A program made the translations under genes and the position numbers. From Delphinapterus leucas (taxonomy: Eukaryota; Chordata; Mammalia; Artiodactyla; Monodontidae), in the NCBI RefSeq assembly GCF_002288925.2, contig NW_022098063.1, positions 2,287,424 through 2,351,423 of the forward strand: 64,000 bases of DNA, read 5' to 3'. Positions 11,117 through 24,281 of this stretch are shown in pieces (position 1 is the first letter of the stretch; each line of letters begins with the position of its first letter). The notes under the pieces are model-generated. The model did no database searches. It was not told the origin of the DNA and saw only the letters and a program-made list of their open reading frames with translations.

Positions 11117-13110
11117 AAAGCAATTTGTAGAAGAAAAATACATTTATCAGGATGGCATGCACACATTTGTCAGTCAGTGCTATCTACTGTTAGCATTCCC
11201 TATTAGTGCTGTTTTTAACACAAATTCTTCAGAAACCAGGATCTATTTTCCCAGCCCAAAATCTATAAAAATGCACCTTTACAATCAAACCGCATCCCTT
11301 TTGGGCAACTAAGCTAATGATACTGGAGCCCTCTCAGACCAGTACTTAATTCAACTCTGCCTTTGCTGAAAACATATTTTTTAAAATAGTTTATTCCCCT
11401 AAAATAATTCATCGGAGCTTTATTTTCCCTTTTTAGATTACCAAAGGTTAAATTAGAAGGCCATGCCAATCCTTGGGATGTGGAATCTGAATAGAATAAA
11501 AGTCCATGTTGCTTCACTCTCCTGGCCTTTGCTGTGATCCTGATGATAAACAGATTATCACGCACCCTCCACTCTCATTTGGCATTTCTTCTTTTTACAA
11601 GAGCCTCAGTTTCACTCCAGTCTAAGATCTTATCAGAGTGTGTAAAATTTTTGTAGGCTAGAGCCTTCAGTGGTTCTTCCTCATTGCAGTGTTATTCCTA
11701 ACCAAAACTTGAGTTGTGCTGGAATTTTGTCAGAAAACAAAACCGAGATAATGGCGTTGGTCAACTTAGTCAAAGCCCAAGGATATTGCTGAGTGTTCTA
11801 GTCTGGTACATTGTAAACAGAGTATACAAATATATTTTTAAAAGAAGGGATAGAAGAAGGGAAGGGAAGGGAAGGGGAGAAAAAAAAAAAGATTTGCTAA
11901 TAAATGAGGTAGGAACTATTTTATCCCCTGAAAATTCAATCCTCTTTTATAACTCTCTGATTTATTCTCTTCAACTTCCTTTTTCCACATCTCACTCAAA
12001 ATTACAGGCAAATACATGTGGAATGATTGTTGTAATATTTGTAATATTCTGCCTAGGCTCTATTATTCTTTTCATCACTGTTCAAAAACACACGGGGACA
12101 AGGAAAGACAGTTTTGTAGCATAATTAGCTGCACAACTGATTAATATAATACTTTTGAATCATGGTTCTTTAATGAATTAAGGTGAATGTCTCAGAAATT
12201 ATTGAATATTTTCAAAGGAAAATATCTATAATACCTTTCCCGATAGCCAATTCCCTCAGTTCAGCCAATTATACTGGGGAAAATATATATGTACACACAC
12301 ACCAGAGGAAATGGTATAGAAATTATAAATTTTTGCAACTTTAGGTAAAAACACAGCAAGATAAGAAGGGCAAGTTAGCAAAATTGAAACACCACATGAG
12401 TAGTTCACAATATCAGTGGGCTAACCGGCCATGAAGAATAGACAGTAAGCAATTTAGAACGAATAATAAAATCTCTTTTTTAATGTAAGAATGAGTAATC
12501 CTTCTTTATTTTTCTTCAGTGCTGAGAAGTATTAAATATTAGAGGAAGTAATCTATCGACCAATTAGTTGAATTTTTCCACTTTCTTATGACTTTTAAAG
12601 ATCTGTAAATTGTCTTAAAAGTGATGAGAGACAAATGTTAAAAAAGCAAATACAGACATTTGAGCTGGTCAGACAAATGTAATGGCTGAGAGAATACCTT
12701 CAAATATAAAAGGGTTTTATTTTTTTCCATTTTCCTTTTCTGAGTGAGCAATAAATAAATCTATAATATTCCACACTGTTCCTGGATTTTAATTAATTAA
12801 GGGAAATTATTTTTCATTGGGAAGACTTGATGCTTCTTCCACTATCCCACAATCTTGTTAATTATCTAGGCCACTTTGGGGGTGTGTGTGGCTCAACATT
12901 TTAAAAAGTTTCTTTTGACTTTCTCTGTTCCTTGAAAACAACTAAATCAGACACAAAGCAGAAAAACAAAGGAACTTTATATTTAAATATAAGCTTAAAA
13001 ATAGCAATTAAGAAAAATAATCCATATAGAGTTTTGCCTTTATCAGCCACACAACTGCATATTTTGACAGTGCTTAACAGGATCACAAGTAATGTAAAAT
13101 TTTTAAGAAC
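11117..13110. other. Unassigned noncoding DNA
   Basis: No supported gene. A 136-codon frame at 11714-12124 (+) passes through a purine repeat and has no domain I recognise. The end of the interrupted MIR should follow 11117, but only a few bases can be matched. Confidence 0.4.
11841..11892 (+). repeat. Purine-rich simple repeat (GGGAA)n
   Basis: The run is almost entirely A and G, with repeated gggaa units and a final poly-A. It contains one pyrimidine, at 11851. Confidence 0.9.
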
Positions 13111-13477
13111 TGTATTCCTTCAAAATTCATATATTGACGTCCTAATGCTTAGTACCTCAAAATGTGGCTATATTTGGAGACAGCGTTCTTAAAGATTTAA
13201 GTTAAAATGAAGTCAACAGAGTGGGCCCTAATCTAACTGGTATCTTTGTAAGGAGAAGAGATTAGGACATAGACACACACCGAAGAAGACCAGTGAAGAC
13301 ATGGGAAAGAGGAGACAGCCATTTACAAGCCAGGGATAGAGACCTCAGAAGAAATCAACCATGCCAACACCTTGATCTCAGACTTCTAGGCTCTGAAATT
13401 GTGAGAAATAAATTTTTGTTGTTTAAGTCACCCAGTCAACGGTACTTTGTTATGGTAGCCCTAGAAGACTAATACAG
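13111..13477 (+). mobile_element. MaLR solo LTR (MLT1-like)
   Basis: It runs from TG (13111) to CA (13476) and carries the hallmark blocks in order: aaaattcatatattgacgtcc, aatgtggctatatttggaga, gtgggccctaatctaactgg, 'catttacaagccagggata', 'ttctaggctctgaaattgtg', 'aataaatttttgttgtttaa' and ttgttatggtagccctag. These fit the LTR of a mammalian MaLR (ERVL-related) element. No internal region follows, so it looks like a solo LTR. The flanking five bases do not match cleanly. Confidence 0.85.
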
Positions 13478-15372
13478 ACTTCTATCCTAACAACCACCAT
13501 GGGTAAGGATGAAGAGATGTGATAGAAACCAATAACAATTGCTTGTTCTGTACAACAGATAGATACAGACTTCATGCTGAGAAAAGTTGTACCGTGACCT
13601 TTCTGGATAGGGAAGTCTATCATATGATCCTTTTCCACTTAGTTAAGAGTCTGAAAATAAAGCTATTCATCAAGTCCCAGCTCTTGAACCTATTATCTAT
13701 TGCAGTGTCCTACCCAAAGGCCTTACCCCCTTGGCCTCTCTAATAATTCATGTGTTGTGGCAGAACTACGAGTAAGTGATATGTCTGTAAGAGTAGAAGG
13801 GAGCAAGGCTCCTATCAACCCCCAAAGTGGCATTCTCAAGGGTACTCAGCAAGGAGAACAAAACTCCCATGGGAAAGAAGACTTTGGTTATTCTGATTAC
13901 TTTCCTCATATTTAATTGTAAAGGCTCCGAGATAACCTAGTATTTTCAAAGTGTAATTTCTCTGAGTAGATGGTCCTAACTCAAGAGCCTGAATTTTACA
14001 GTAACTTTAAATATCATTACATTCAGGACTTAGGACAATATTTAGCTTAGGAGCTATTACCTGTGGTCTTTATTTACTGCTTGGAACCTAAGAGAAGATG
14101 ATAGTTTTATATAACTTTATCATTATACATTTTGAATGATGATAAAAATTGCATTGCAGCTAAAACAATGTTTCAATAGAGATATGTTTAAGCACTAGAG
14201 CAGTAAGGGATAGCATATGTCAAGTAATGAAGGGTATGGGATGCTGAAAATAAAAATCAATCAGCAACAGGATTTTTTTTAACTTACCACTGAAGCCCCA
14301 TAGATGGTGAGTTTATAGATTTTGTCAATATAGCTCTGTGATACTCCAAATGAACAGAAAAGAACTTTAAAAATGAACTTTAAAAATGCCTTTGCTTTGC
14401 TAACAGAGAACCTGGAACCATTTGTCTTACATCCATAAGACAGCGCGATCAGTAGGACAAAGGCAATAGGTGCCACTTGGGAACCAAGAGCAACAAATGT
14501 GAAGCCTGAAACCAACAGGCTGTAATTCACAAGTGTCCAAATCCTGCCCTCAGATACTCTTGGGCAGCTCCCCCTGGGGCTTTCGCTGGGGAGTCAGTTG
14601 AATTTCAGTGCCTGAAAGGAACTCTTGGCCTTATGGGAGTTCTCTGCTGAGACATGGGCAAGGAGTTTTAGGTAATAATCAGACACTAACAGTAACCATA
14701 TGGATAAAAATCCAATTGTTCTTTCTCTCTCTTGTAACCAGCCTTAGGCCCAGGAGAACATAGCCAGAAGTAACTAAACTAAAATTACATCTTCAGCCTC
14801 TGTTTCATATTAATTAGACATCATACATTCTGCATATGAGCTTCGCTTATTATTCCAGTCAGCGATGGGAATCTTACCAAGACATCACTCTCACTCTGTG
14901 AGAATCTGAGCCCTCTGACCCTTGCCACCCAGGAGAAAGGGAAGTACATATGTAAGAGACCATGATTACAAAATGAATTATTAAGGAAAGAAGTCAATCC
15001 AAAAATAATCATCACATTTGAAACAGCTTCTATGGCTTTATGGCCAGAAGTGGTACAAGAAAATGCCATACACATGGGAATTCTTAAAAACGAGGGGGTG
15101 ATGGTGAACTCTTCATTACATCAGTCCATCAGGTAACATTTATGATAACCCACCATCTCCACATTTCTGTGTAACATGTATCCTGGGAAAATATAGTAAA
15201 AGTAGAAGAGACGGTCTCGGAATTTAAATCTCAGTGAAAAACACAAATGAAATTGTAAACATAGATTTCCATCCCTATGTGCTGAAAGGATCCTAGAACA
15301 AAGGGGCATAGGTGTGAGATTGTTAAATGAACAGGTTTGGGACAAGATAAACGTTAATCAAACATCTTTTAA
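13478..15372. other. Unassigned noncoding DNA
   Basis: No repeat family recognised with confidence. Three minus-strand frames of 74-84 codons lie close together (14279-14530, 14821-15075, 15121-15345). The first is hydrophobic (see findings). No splice-site framework or conserved domain is clear. Confidence 0.35.
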
Positions 15373-15385
15373 AAAGTAGGACATA

Positions 15386-15690
15386 GGAGCTTCCCTGGTG
15401 GCGCAGTGGTTGAGCATCTGCCTGCTAATGCAGGGGACACGGGTTCGAGCCCTGGTCTGGGAGGATCCCACATGCCGCAGAGCAACCTAGTCCTGTGAGC
15501 CACAACTACTGAGCCTGCGCTCCACAAAAAGAGAGGCTGCGATAGTGAGAGGCCCGCGCACCGCGATGAAGAGTGGCCCCCGCTTGCCACAACTAAAGAA
15601 AGCCCTCGCACAGAAACGAAGACCCAACACAGCAAAAATAAATTAATTAATTAATAAACTCCTACCCCCAACATCTAAAAAAAAAAAAAG
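15386..15690 (+). mobile_element. CHR-type SINE (long form)
   Basis: The head gcttccctggtggcgcagtgg is followed by a B-box gggttcgagcc at 15441-15451, the cacaactactgagcc body, and a tail aaataaattaattaattaat with terminal poly-A. A perfect 13-base target duplication (aaagtaggacata) lies at 15373-15385 and 15691-15703, which fixes both ends. The clean duplication implies a fairly recent L1-driven insertion. Confidence 0.97.
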
Positions 15691-16565
15691 AAAGTAGGAC
15701 ATAACTCAGAGGAGAGAAAGCAAACTGCTACCCTGGGAAAAAATGTGCATAGAGAAGAGATATCCCAAAGTCATAGGCAATTTAGCCAGTGAATTTTCTC
15801 AAAGTAAAACTTCCTCCAGAGCATGAAAAGAAACAAAAACAGGCAGATCATTGTAGTTGAAGTTGGTTTTCAGTACATAATGGAATAGTTAGGATTAATG
15901 AAGACAACTGAAGCCTACTGTAGATCTCCTAATATCAAGTGACCTGGTAAAAATAAAACTTATTAAAATTATTTTTTTTCAGAATGAAACTATATACATA
16001 TCAGCTTAATATTTGGATTAGCTCAATCATTCAGGTTGTTTCTGTGAGAATCTGTATGATATACCATGTAAAGTTCATGTAAATCATTGCCAAATCTTTT
16101 TCTGTTGGCATAGTTGAGTCCAGACAGAATCCTGAGTCAGGATAAGGTGACATATTCCTTTAGTAGTTTGCTTAAGACACTCCTTCTGTATGTACTTTGT
16201 TTTGCCTGTTCTCAAATGTTTGTCCCATAATAAGTCAAATATACAGAACGTCCTGAATAATTAGTTGTCATAATAAAACTCTGTCAATAGAGATACCCAT
16301 GTGGTGAATATCTGCTTTGGTGAATTATCTGTGGACAAAGAAATTAGCCACTTACTTCAAAAACACTATATCTGATTAAACCTTCCCCCAAAAAGGATTA
16401 GATAGTCACACTTGCAAGTACTTTGCATTGAGCTACAGATTGCATTTGGCAGGGCCTCCGAATTCAAAATGAATTTAAAATGAAGAAGCATTTGACATCC
16501 TTAATGCAATTTGATGCTGCAGTTTCCAGTACTTAAACTGCAGAAGATTTGCATAGAATTTCATT

Positions 16566-16632
16566 AAAAAAAAAAAAGAGGGAGGAAAAGAAGGGAAGTG
16601 AGGGAAAGAGGAAAGTGGGGAAAGGAAGGAAG
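16566..16632 (+). repeat. Purine-only tract
   Basis: Of 67 bases, only two (16599 and 16616) are pyrimidines. It begins with a poly-A run and continues as mixed aagggaa/gagga units. Long purine strands can form triplex structures in vitro; no function is claimed. Confidence 0.9.
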
Positions 16633-19000
16633 TATTTTAAACTCACAGGAGTTCATAAAAGATCTCCAGAAAAGATGAAATGAATCTGTTGCTGTCTCAG
16701 GTAACACAAAAGCTACCATTTATCAATACTGGTTATAGTTATGGTGCATTCTTTCAATCAGGACTACTTAGTACATTGGTAAAGAAAAACAAGCAAAACA
16801 CCCTAAGCCAAGTTATGTGAATGAAAGGTCAGTTTTTCATCAAAACGTAAGGAAAACAATATTTGCATCTTACTGAATCCTACATCAAGTTTGAAATTCT
16901 AAGGAAATGCAAAACTCTCTGGTTTTGTGGTGATTTCATGGTGAAGATTTGTAGAAAGAAAAATTAATGAGGCTTCCTGATAATGATATATACATAGAAG
17001 AAAAACCTAGGAAAACCATTTCTGAAATAGTTTTACAAAAAGTACAATTATTATTTTCTAATTCCATCTTCTTTATCCAAGCCCCAAATTTAAATAATAT
17101 CTCCTTTCTCTGAATAACTATAGTCATTTTTTAATTGACATGAACATTATTATTTTTTTCTCTATCATGTAGGATTAAAAGCATTTTGTTTAGAAGGACC
17201 CTCACTGAAACAACTAGGTTTATTTTATCCAATATCTTATATATAGTAGCCTCTCCATAATTGTTGACAATAAAAAGTGATTGCATGATGATCACAAGAA
17301 TTAAATCATTTTAAAACTTAAATATATTTGTGTTTCACATGCAATACTATAAGCGCTTCAGGAAAATAGCCTATATTCAAAAGTAATAAATTCAAAAAAT
17401 TTCTAAGATTTTTAAATTTGTATCTCTTATTTTAAGGTTATTGTTCAATCCTGAATTCAAACTCATATTGAAAGTCCTGTCTCAGAGATAGAGAAGTAAG
17501 TTCTATATTTTTAGCAAAGTTTCAAAGATTAAAGGCACTTCCTATCAGCAGTTTTACAAAGCCAACTGACGCACGAAGAAAACAATTTCTCTGGAAGACA
17601 TTTGTTTCTGTTTAGTTATACACACATTAACTATTTCACCAGAAACATCTGCCCTAAAATTTTTACTAGGAATCAAAAAAAAAACCCCACATTTTCAGAA
17701 ATAACGTGGGCTCCTATAAGTGCCATTTATTATCCAGAGGTATTTCAGATACTGTTTGATGCAAGTTAATTGTTCAATACTATTTAGTACAAAGGGAACG
17801 GAAGATAAGGCATCTAATTGATGCATTAGCAGTCATTCCCACCTCCAAAAGTTGCAGGAGGCATTTTTAACAGCCATCATTTTCTTTGCAGGGGATCTGC
17901 TCTGAACAAAATGGAATATTCACTATTTGTTCTATCTTACATTTATTTAGCAAGAGCCATTATCATCCATCCCAAGTACACAACTTTACAGAACAAGAGA
18001 TGAATAAAGCAACAATGTTTTGAATAAGCAGCTTTTGTTTTATAAAGTGCTTTCTGTTTTGTCTCAGGACCTTGTCAACTTGAGCAGATTCTTCCTCTGA
18101 GGTGCACAAATGGCCCTTCTATATTCATTGTTATTCACTGTTCATCTATAGTGATGTAGAAATCAGTGGATTCTGTCTTTTCTCCTTTCCTAAGTAATAT
18201 TCCTTTGGCGTTTGACCCTAATAATTAGTTTTGGGGAAAATGAATGAATAGAATTATACTACTACTACTTCCTGTGATTCTGTGAGGTGAAAATACGTCA
18301 GGTTTTCCATCATAAATACCTATCTTTAGAATTTTATGCTACCATTGTAAAAATAATCCTTGGGTCAGAATTTAATATTTCACCCTGTACGTCTTTCCTA
18401 TTTTTCTGCCTTGGAAGAAATGGAAATGTATTCTGAAGAAAAATTGGTTTTCTATTGCTAAGAATGGCAAATGGAAAAAGACAGTATTGTTAAACTTACA
18501 TCAAGGCTAATTGTATTTTTAAGTAATGTGCAAAAAGCTGCTTGCCCTGAAGAAGAGTTTTTCTCTAACAGTAATAACAAACTAAAAAACTATGCCTATA
18601 AAATCTGGCCTTTGAAAATACTATTGCCCTCTAGTGAAAGGGCTCGCTCTGTTGCCCTAGGTTCTAGAATGTTCTGAGGTAAAACTTGAGAGTAAAGTAT
18701 GAGATTAGAGCTCCTTTTCCTGTATCATTTCCAACCGGTAGCATTCCAACCTAAAACTTTTTCAAATTAGTACAGGGCTTCTGAAAAAGGCAAAGTCTCT
18801 GGGGTAGAGTTTTAACTCTGTTCTAGCAAGGAATCAAGGAAGCTGAATAACATCTCGGAATCTCAGGCTCCTCTTCTAGAGAAACAGTCATCTGAAAATA
18901 TTTTATATCTCTACAGAGTATAGAATATACTATACTACATATGTTATACTATACTCTATATATTTTTATGTAAGGTATACAGAATGCTTTATATTCTACA

Positions 19001-19039
19001 ATAATAATGGAGTCTTTCTATCATAGACTCCATTATTAT
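19001..19039. repeat. 15-bp perfect inverted repeat
   Basis: The arms ataataatggagtct (19001-19015) and agactccattattat (19025-19039) are exact reverse complements around a 9-nt loop. Just upstream (18908-18962) is a run of tatac/tatagt units. Confidence 0.95.
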
Positions 19040-19184
19040 AGTAGGGAGTCCTGAAATGTTTACCTAGTAAAAAAAAAGTAAAAGAATAAATTATACTGCC
19101 TACCTATGTACAAGCGCACTCAATCCTAAATATTCCTATGAATTACCAAAATATTATTGGGCAACCCCACTTAATGATTTTTTC

Positions 19185-19330
19185 TTTGATTCATCAATTT
19201 ATTCATTCATTCAAGAATTATTTACTGGGTACTCAACATGTGCCAGATTACATGATACAACCAAAAAAAATAATAATTAATTCCTGTCCATTTAGAATCT
19301 ACAGCTTGACAGAGAAGGCAGATATTAAGT
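19185..19330 (-). repeat. L2 LINE remnant (antisense)
   Basis: 'attcattcattcaagaatta' followed by tttactgggtactcaacatgtgccagattac is the reversed 3' end of an L2. It is followed by 'cagcttgacagagaaggcag'. The copy is very old and its ends are approximate. Confidence 0.65.
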
Positions 19331-20949
19331 AATTAATTACCACAAAATTGGATTAATATTATGATAGGGGAAAAGATTTTCCTACCATGTGTATACATAC
19401 ACATAGACAATAAATTGTTCAATGACTCTAGCATCGTCCAGTAACAGTGAATAATACAACACTCACTTATTTTGATGAATCTTTGTGGAAAATTAGGGGA
19501 ATTCTTAGAACTAATAATAGCCCAATAGCTTTTCCTTTCTGTCAACACCTAATAGGTCTAATAATGACCATGAAAAATATTCAAAACCCAGCTGAAATCT
19601 CATTTTATTGGTGTTTTAGTCACTTTCTAAACAGATTTACTCAACTATAGAGGACACAGAGAGGTTTGACAGCGTATCCTTCTAAGGAAAACAAAATGAT
19701 GCTTGATAGAAAAAATTTCCGGAATCCTTAAACTTAATCAATGGTTTCCTCACTTAGAGGATTCATTTTGCTTTTCTTCACTTACTTAATTTTATTTACC
19801 AAGAGTAGTGTTGTGGATGGCAAACTATGACAACACTGAGTTGTTCAATTACATTTTTATCCAAGCTTTTTATATTTTATTCATATGTAAATTATATTTG
19901 ATCCAATATAAATTTCTCCTTATGCCTCACTGATTTCTGCTGTCTTTAAAAGATTTATAGCCTCCGGAAGTAGTCAATCAATGACCCCTAAAAAATGTTC
20001 AGTAAGAAAATAGTGTCACACTCTCAAAGGAGAAAAATTATGAAACAACAAACTAAGCTACGATAAAAGACATAGCTTACTTAGTGTTACAGCTAAAAAG
20101 ATGAGAAAGTCTAGAGGTGTCCAGGCCCAAGTGTTATTACTGATGTCACAGTTTGCTTCTTTTCTCTTTTCTTACTCCATTATCTTTTGAATGTTGCACC
20201 CAAGTGTACAGTGATGAGAAATCAGTAGAAAGATTTGGTAATAGCAGAAATACTACCTGAAGCATTCCACATGTATTTGTAAGTAGTTACAAAATAAGTG
20301 TATAAGAAAGGATGAAAAGGTAAATGCACTACGGTTGTGTTTTGATTGAATTTGTGACTTGCTAGTTGAAGGCAACTGCAGTAATGGATATATGCTTCAG
20401 CCTTGGTTTTCACTCTTCCTTGATCACCCAAGCTTTTGTTCACATAAAAGTAAAGGAAAGAAACAGGATGGTAGGCAATTTATTATTTCTCTAAAAGCTG
20501 CAAGAGGGGAGGAAAAAAAACCCTCCAAGTAAAGTCTCAGAGGAAATCTGGTTTCTTTTTAGTCCTGTTCCATTCTTGCTTTTGTGTCTACATGTTCACA
20601 AATAAATGATTCCAATTTGTAGTCAGAATTTAAATCTCAAGTATTTCACTCACTGAGAAAATGAACATACATGAAGGCACAGGAGAATTCTGTATACAAC
20701 TTTTGCTGTGACCAAATGTTCCCTTGGAAACTGAATTAAATTACTGGTGTATTCTCAACTAGGTTTATTCAAAATTTTGACTGGGAAAGACCTAATATTT
20801 GCCAATATAAAGAGGACCTTTGAAATTCATTTTTTCTTCTGTCTACAACGTGGAATTTGCTTAACATTAGATATTAAGTACAAAACACAATCTTTTATGT
20901 GCAAACTAGATATCTTTATAGGATCATATTGAATGGTCAGTAATTTCAA
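19331..20949. other. Unassigned noncoding DNA
   Basis: No gene or named repeat recognised; AT-rich throughout. Confidence 0.4.
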
Positions 20950-21450
20950 TTCAACCACCACTGCCTATCTCCAGGGTGCCCAGCACTGATTAGGTCCTTA
21001 GGCTACATATGGACAACCTCAAGGATTTCTTGGTTTAGTAAAAGAGATAAACAGATTAACAAACTATGAAATTCATGGAGAACATACAAACGAAAAATGT
21101 TATTTTATGATGGGCAATTTTGAATAAGACGTTTTGTTCATTTGCAAGATAGATGTGTAAATAACATGGATGGTGATAATATTGTAATGCTGACTACTCA
21201 GTGTATCCTGGGCAGTTGTGGCTAAGAGCTGGCCTCCCTAAACAGAGCAGGGCAGTTTACTCTGGTGGTTAGATTAGGCTGATTGAGGAACCTAGATAGT
21301 GGAGGCAGCCCAATGGGTAGGCAAGAGGAACATAGTATCAGAAGCCTTAGAGACAGGGGAGAGACATTAAGCAACAGACAGAGCGCTGCTGAGAAAGATG
21401 AGTAGGCCTGGGAAAGATCTGGGGCAGATTCTTCTAGCCTAAGTGACAAT
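20950..21450 (-). repeat. Possible L2 LINE remnant
   Basis: The beginning (about 20969-21090: a 'cagcactgattaggtcctta' block, then 'aaaagagataaacagattaac') and the purine-rich later part read like a reversed L2, but divergence is great. Tentative. Confidence 0.3.
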
Positions 21451-21836
21451 CATACAACTTGAACAGACTTAATCAAGATATGTAATTTACTGGCTTGCAC
21501 AACTGAAAAATGTAGTCGAGGTCATGCTCATGAAGTCATCATGAATCTATTTCTCACTTTCCTCCGGGATCTACATTCCTGTGTTAGCTTCTTCTACAGG
21601 CAAGCTTAAGCCAGTGGCAACAATGGGCTACTATATCTCTAAATGTATAATCTATTAGTTTAACAATCCAAGCAAAAATACAGAATTTTCTTTCTCCAAA
21701 TGGTCTGGCAATTAAAAGTTGATAAATCAAAGCACTGTCTGTATCATCCCCATCTCAGAAACAATCTTTGTGTATCTGTTAGAAATTTTAGGAATTATAT
21801 TCTTCTGCTATAATGACAATGATTAAAGTAAGTCCA

Positions 21837-22115
21837 GGGGCTTCCCTGGTGGCGCAGTGGTTGAGAATCTGCCTGCTAATGCAGGGGACACGGGTTCGAG
21901 CCCTGGTCTGGGAGGATCCCACATGCCGCGGAGCAACTAGGCCAGTGAGCCACAACTACTGAGCCTGCGTGTCTGGAGCCTGTGCTCCGCAACAAGAGAG
22001 GCCGCGATAGTGAGAGGCCCGTGCACCGTGATGAAGAGTGGCCCCCACTTGCCAAAACTAGAGAAAGCCCTCGCACAGAAACTAAGACCCAACACAGCAA
22101 AAATAAATTAATTAA
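21837..22115 (+). mobile_element. CHR-type SINE (long form)
   Basis: The head gcttccctggtggcgcagtgg starts at 21840. The B-box is gggttcgagcc near 21892-21902, and the tail is aaataaattaattaat. A perfect 13-base target duplication taaagtaagtcca is seen at 21824-21836 and 22116-22128. It is closely similar to the copy at 15386-15690. Confidence 0.97.
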
Positions 22116-22159
22116 TAAAGTAAGTCCAAGGTTTATTTCTCCCTCACATTAAAACACCA

Positions 22160-22225
22160 TTTTAAAGCAATTATACTCCAATAAAGATGTTAAAAAAAAT
22201 TAAAAATAAATTAAAAAAAAAAGAC
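22160..22225 (+). mobile_element. L1 3' terminal fragment
   Basis: The sequence aaagcaattatactccaat followed by aaagatgtt and an A-rich tail is the extreme 3' end of the same L1 lineage seen reversed at 5149 and 61593. Only about 60 bases remain. Confidence 0.8.
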
Positions 22226-24100
22226 CAAAGGCCTGTATGGGACTAATACGCCAACACTATAGTGTAAGATGTAAGGAATGGAGAGAAAGACACAAAACTG
22301 TCATTACTTGTATTTGATAAAATTGTCTGAATAAAAGAATCCAACATACTCTACAGAGAAATCATTATAAGTAATATAATTGGCAAGATTGCTGCATATA
22401 AAAATAATAGACAGCTATCAACTACATACCTATACAGTGGCCACATAGAGTGGTAAAATCTTATTAAGTAAAATATAAAATCTTGTTAAATAAAATATAT
22501 CATTTTCTATAGCAATGCAAGTATAAGTTACTAGACTAAACTTAAGGGATGTGAATAGCGAGTAGTTTTTTAACAATAGAAAAATCATAAAATTCTACTT
22601 AAGTAAATTTAAACATTGGAAACATATACATGTTCACAGATAAAATGATTCAATAGCATAAAGCTATCAGTATGCCCCAAATTAATCTAAAATTAGATGG
22701 AGTTCCAATCAAAATCCCCAACAGATTTTTTTTTTAAGAAACCTATAAAAAAGTATATAGAAAAGCAGAGAGTCAGGGATTTTTTTCAGGAAACCTGTCA
22801 AGAAAATTTACACAAAAAAGCCAACAACCAAGAATAGGCAAGACACAAACTATTTGTCCTACAGACATCAGGTTATTATGAAACTAAAGTAATTAAGAAA
22901 CATGGTATTGTCACAGACACAAGGAAACTGACTCATGAAACAGAAAATTCATATAGGTAAGTATATCATATAAATAAATAAACAGTGAAAATCATGGGCA
23001 GAGGGAACTATTTAATAAATCGTACTAGGAAAATAGCTTATTCACATAGAAAAAAATTAAATTGTATCCTTATCTGATAAAATAAAACACAAAAATCAAT
23101 TCCAAATAAAAAGTACGAGTGTACAGGTTAAAAAACAAAAAAGCTTTAAAACTTTTAAAAGGAATGTTTTTATGGAATTGATACTGAAACTATTTCTAAA
23201 AATGACATAAATATAGGCACAGAGAAAAACATTGTTAAATTAGATAGCATATGAAGTTTTTAATTCTTCTGTGCATCAAAAGGCATTAAACAATGTTAAA
23301 CCTCAGTCACTGGAAGATTATTTTAAAACTGAGTAAATCCCAAGAGATTGCAATTTACAATATATAAAGAACACTTTTAAATCTATACGAAAAAGACAGG
23401 CAATTCAACAGAAAAACTGACAATAGTTACATATGGTCACTCCACAGAATCAGAATCTAAACTGAATAAGAATCAATAGATATATGAAAAAATGAGCACC
23501 AGTAATCAAAGAAATGCATATTCAAACCATAATAAAATACCATTTGGTGCCCAACAGATAGTGAATATCTAACACTAAAAAATGCATGTAAATGCGTTGA
23601 AACATTAATATATACTAGTAGAGGGCAAGTTGCTATAGTCAATTTGAAGACCTATTTAGCAAAATAATGAAAAGTACAAGATGATTTAGCAATTTAATCC
23701 TACGTACATATTCTAGATAAATCCTCACACATACAAAAGATGTGTATAAGAATGTGCATAGCAAAAGTATTTGCAACAGAAGAAAAAAGTAGAAGTAACA
23801 TAAATCTTTATGGACTAAGGTATATATATATATATATATATATAATGGTATATTCATGTGTTAGAATATAATACAGCAGTGTAAATTAATAAACTCGATC
23901 TACATATATCCACATAGATTGATCTTAAGCACTCAATATTTAGTGAAAAAGACAGGATACATGCAATAGGTATTATATTACACACACATGCGGAATTTTA
24001 TAATAGTGAAACAGAACTCTGTATTTATTAAGAATATACAAAAAAATTGGCAATAGCATAAGGTCACCTAAGGGAATGCTGAACAATAAATGAGGACAGC
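22226..24100 (+). mobile_element. Old L1 fragment (ORF2 3' half)
   Basis: Scattered pieces match ORF2 order: agttccaatcaaaatccc near 22700, an aataggcaagacacaaac region near 22833, a 'caccagtaatcaaagaaatg' region near 23497, and a 'ctcaatatttagtgaaaaag' region near 23933. Frames are fully broken. It is older than the L1s at 7853 and 24282. A (TA)12 run sits at 23821-23844. Confidence 0.65.
23821..23844. repeat. (TA)12 microsatellite
   Basis: A pure alternating TA run of 24 bases inside the old L1. Confidence 0.98.
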
Positions 24101-24281
24101 ATTTTTCTCTGAGCATAGGGAGTTGAATGGAATTAGGAAAGGATACGTAGGCCACTTCAGCCCATATTTGTAAATATTTTATATTATTCTATCTGGGTGG
24201 CTGTTAATAGGCATTTGATTCATTATTATGAGTACACTTTTATATCTGATACATTTTAATACATTTAAAAGATATTATGAG

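Larger units (their letters stand above)
15704..19184. other. Unassigned noncoding DNA
   Basis: AT-rich, with no gene and no confidently named repeat. It contains the purine tract at 16566-16632 and the hairpin at 19001-19039. Confidence 0.4.

Noticed and set aside
15386..15470. Functional tRNA gene suggested by A- and B-box sequences
   Set aside because: The boxes belong to a tRNA-derived SINE head. No cloverleaf or mature 3' end can be drawn.
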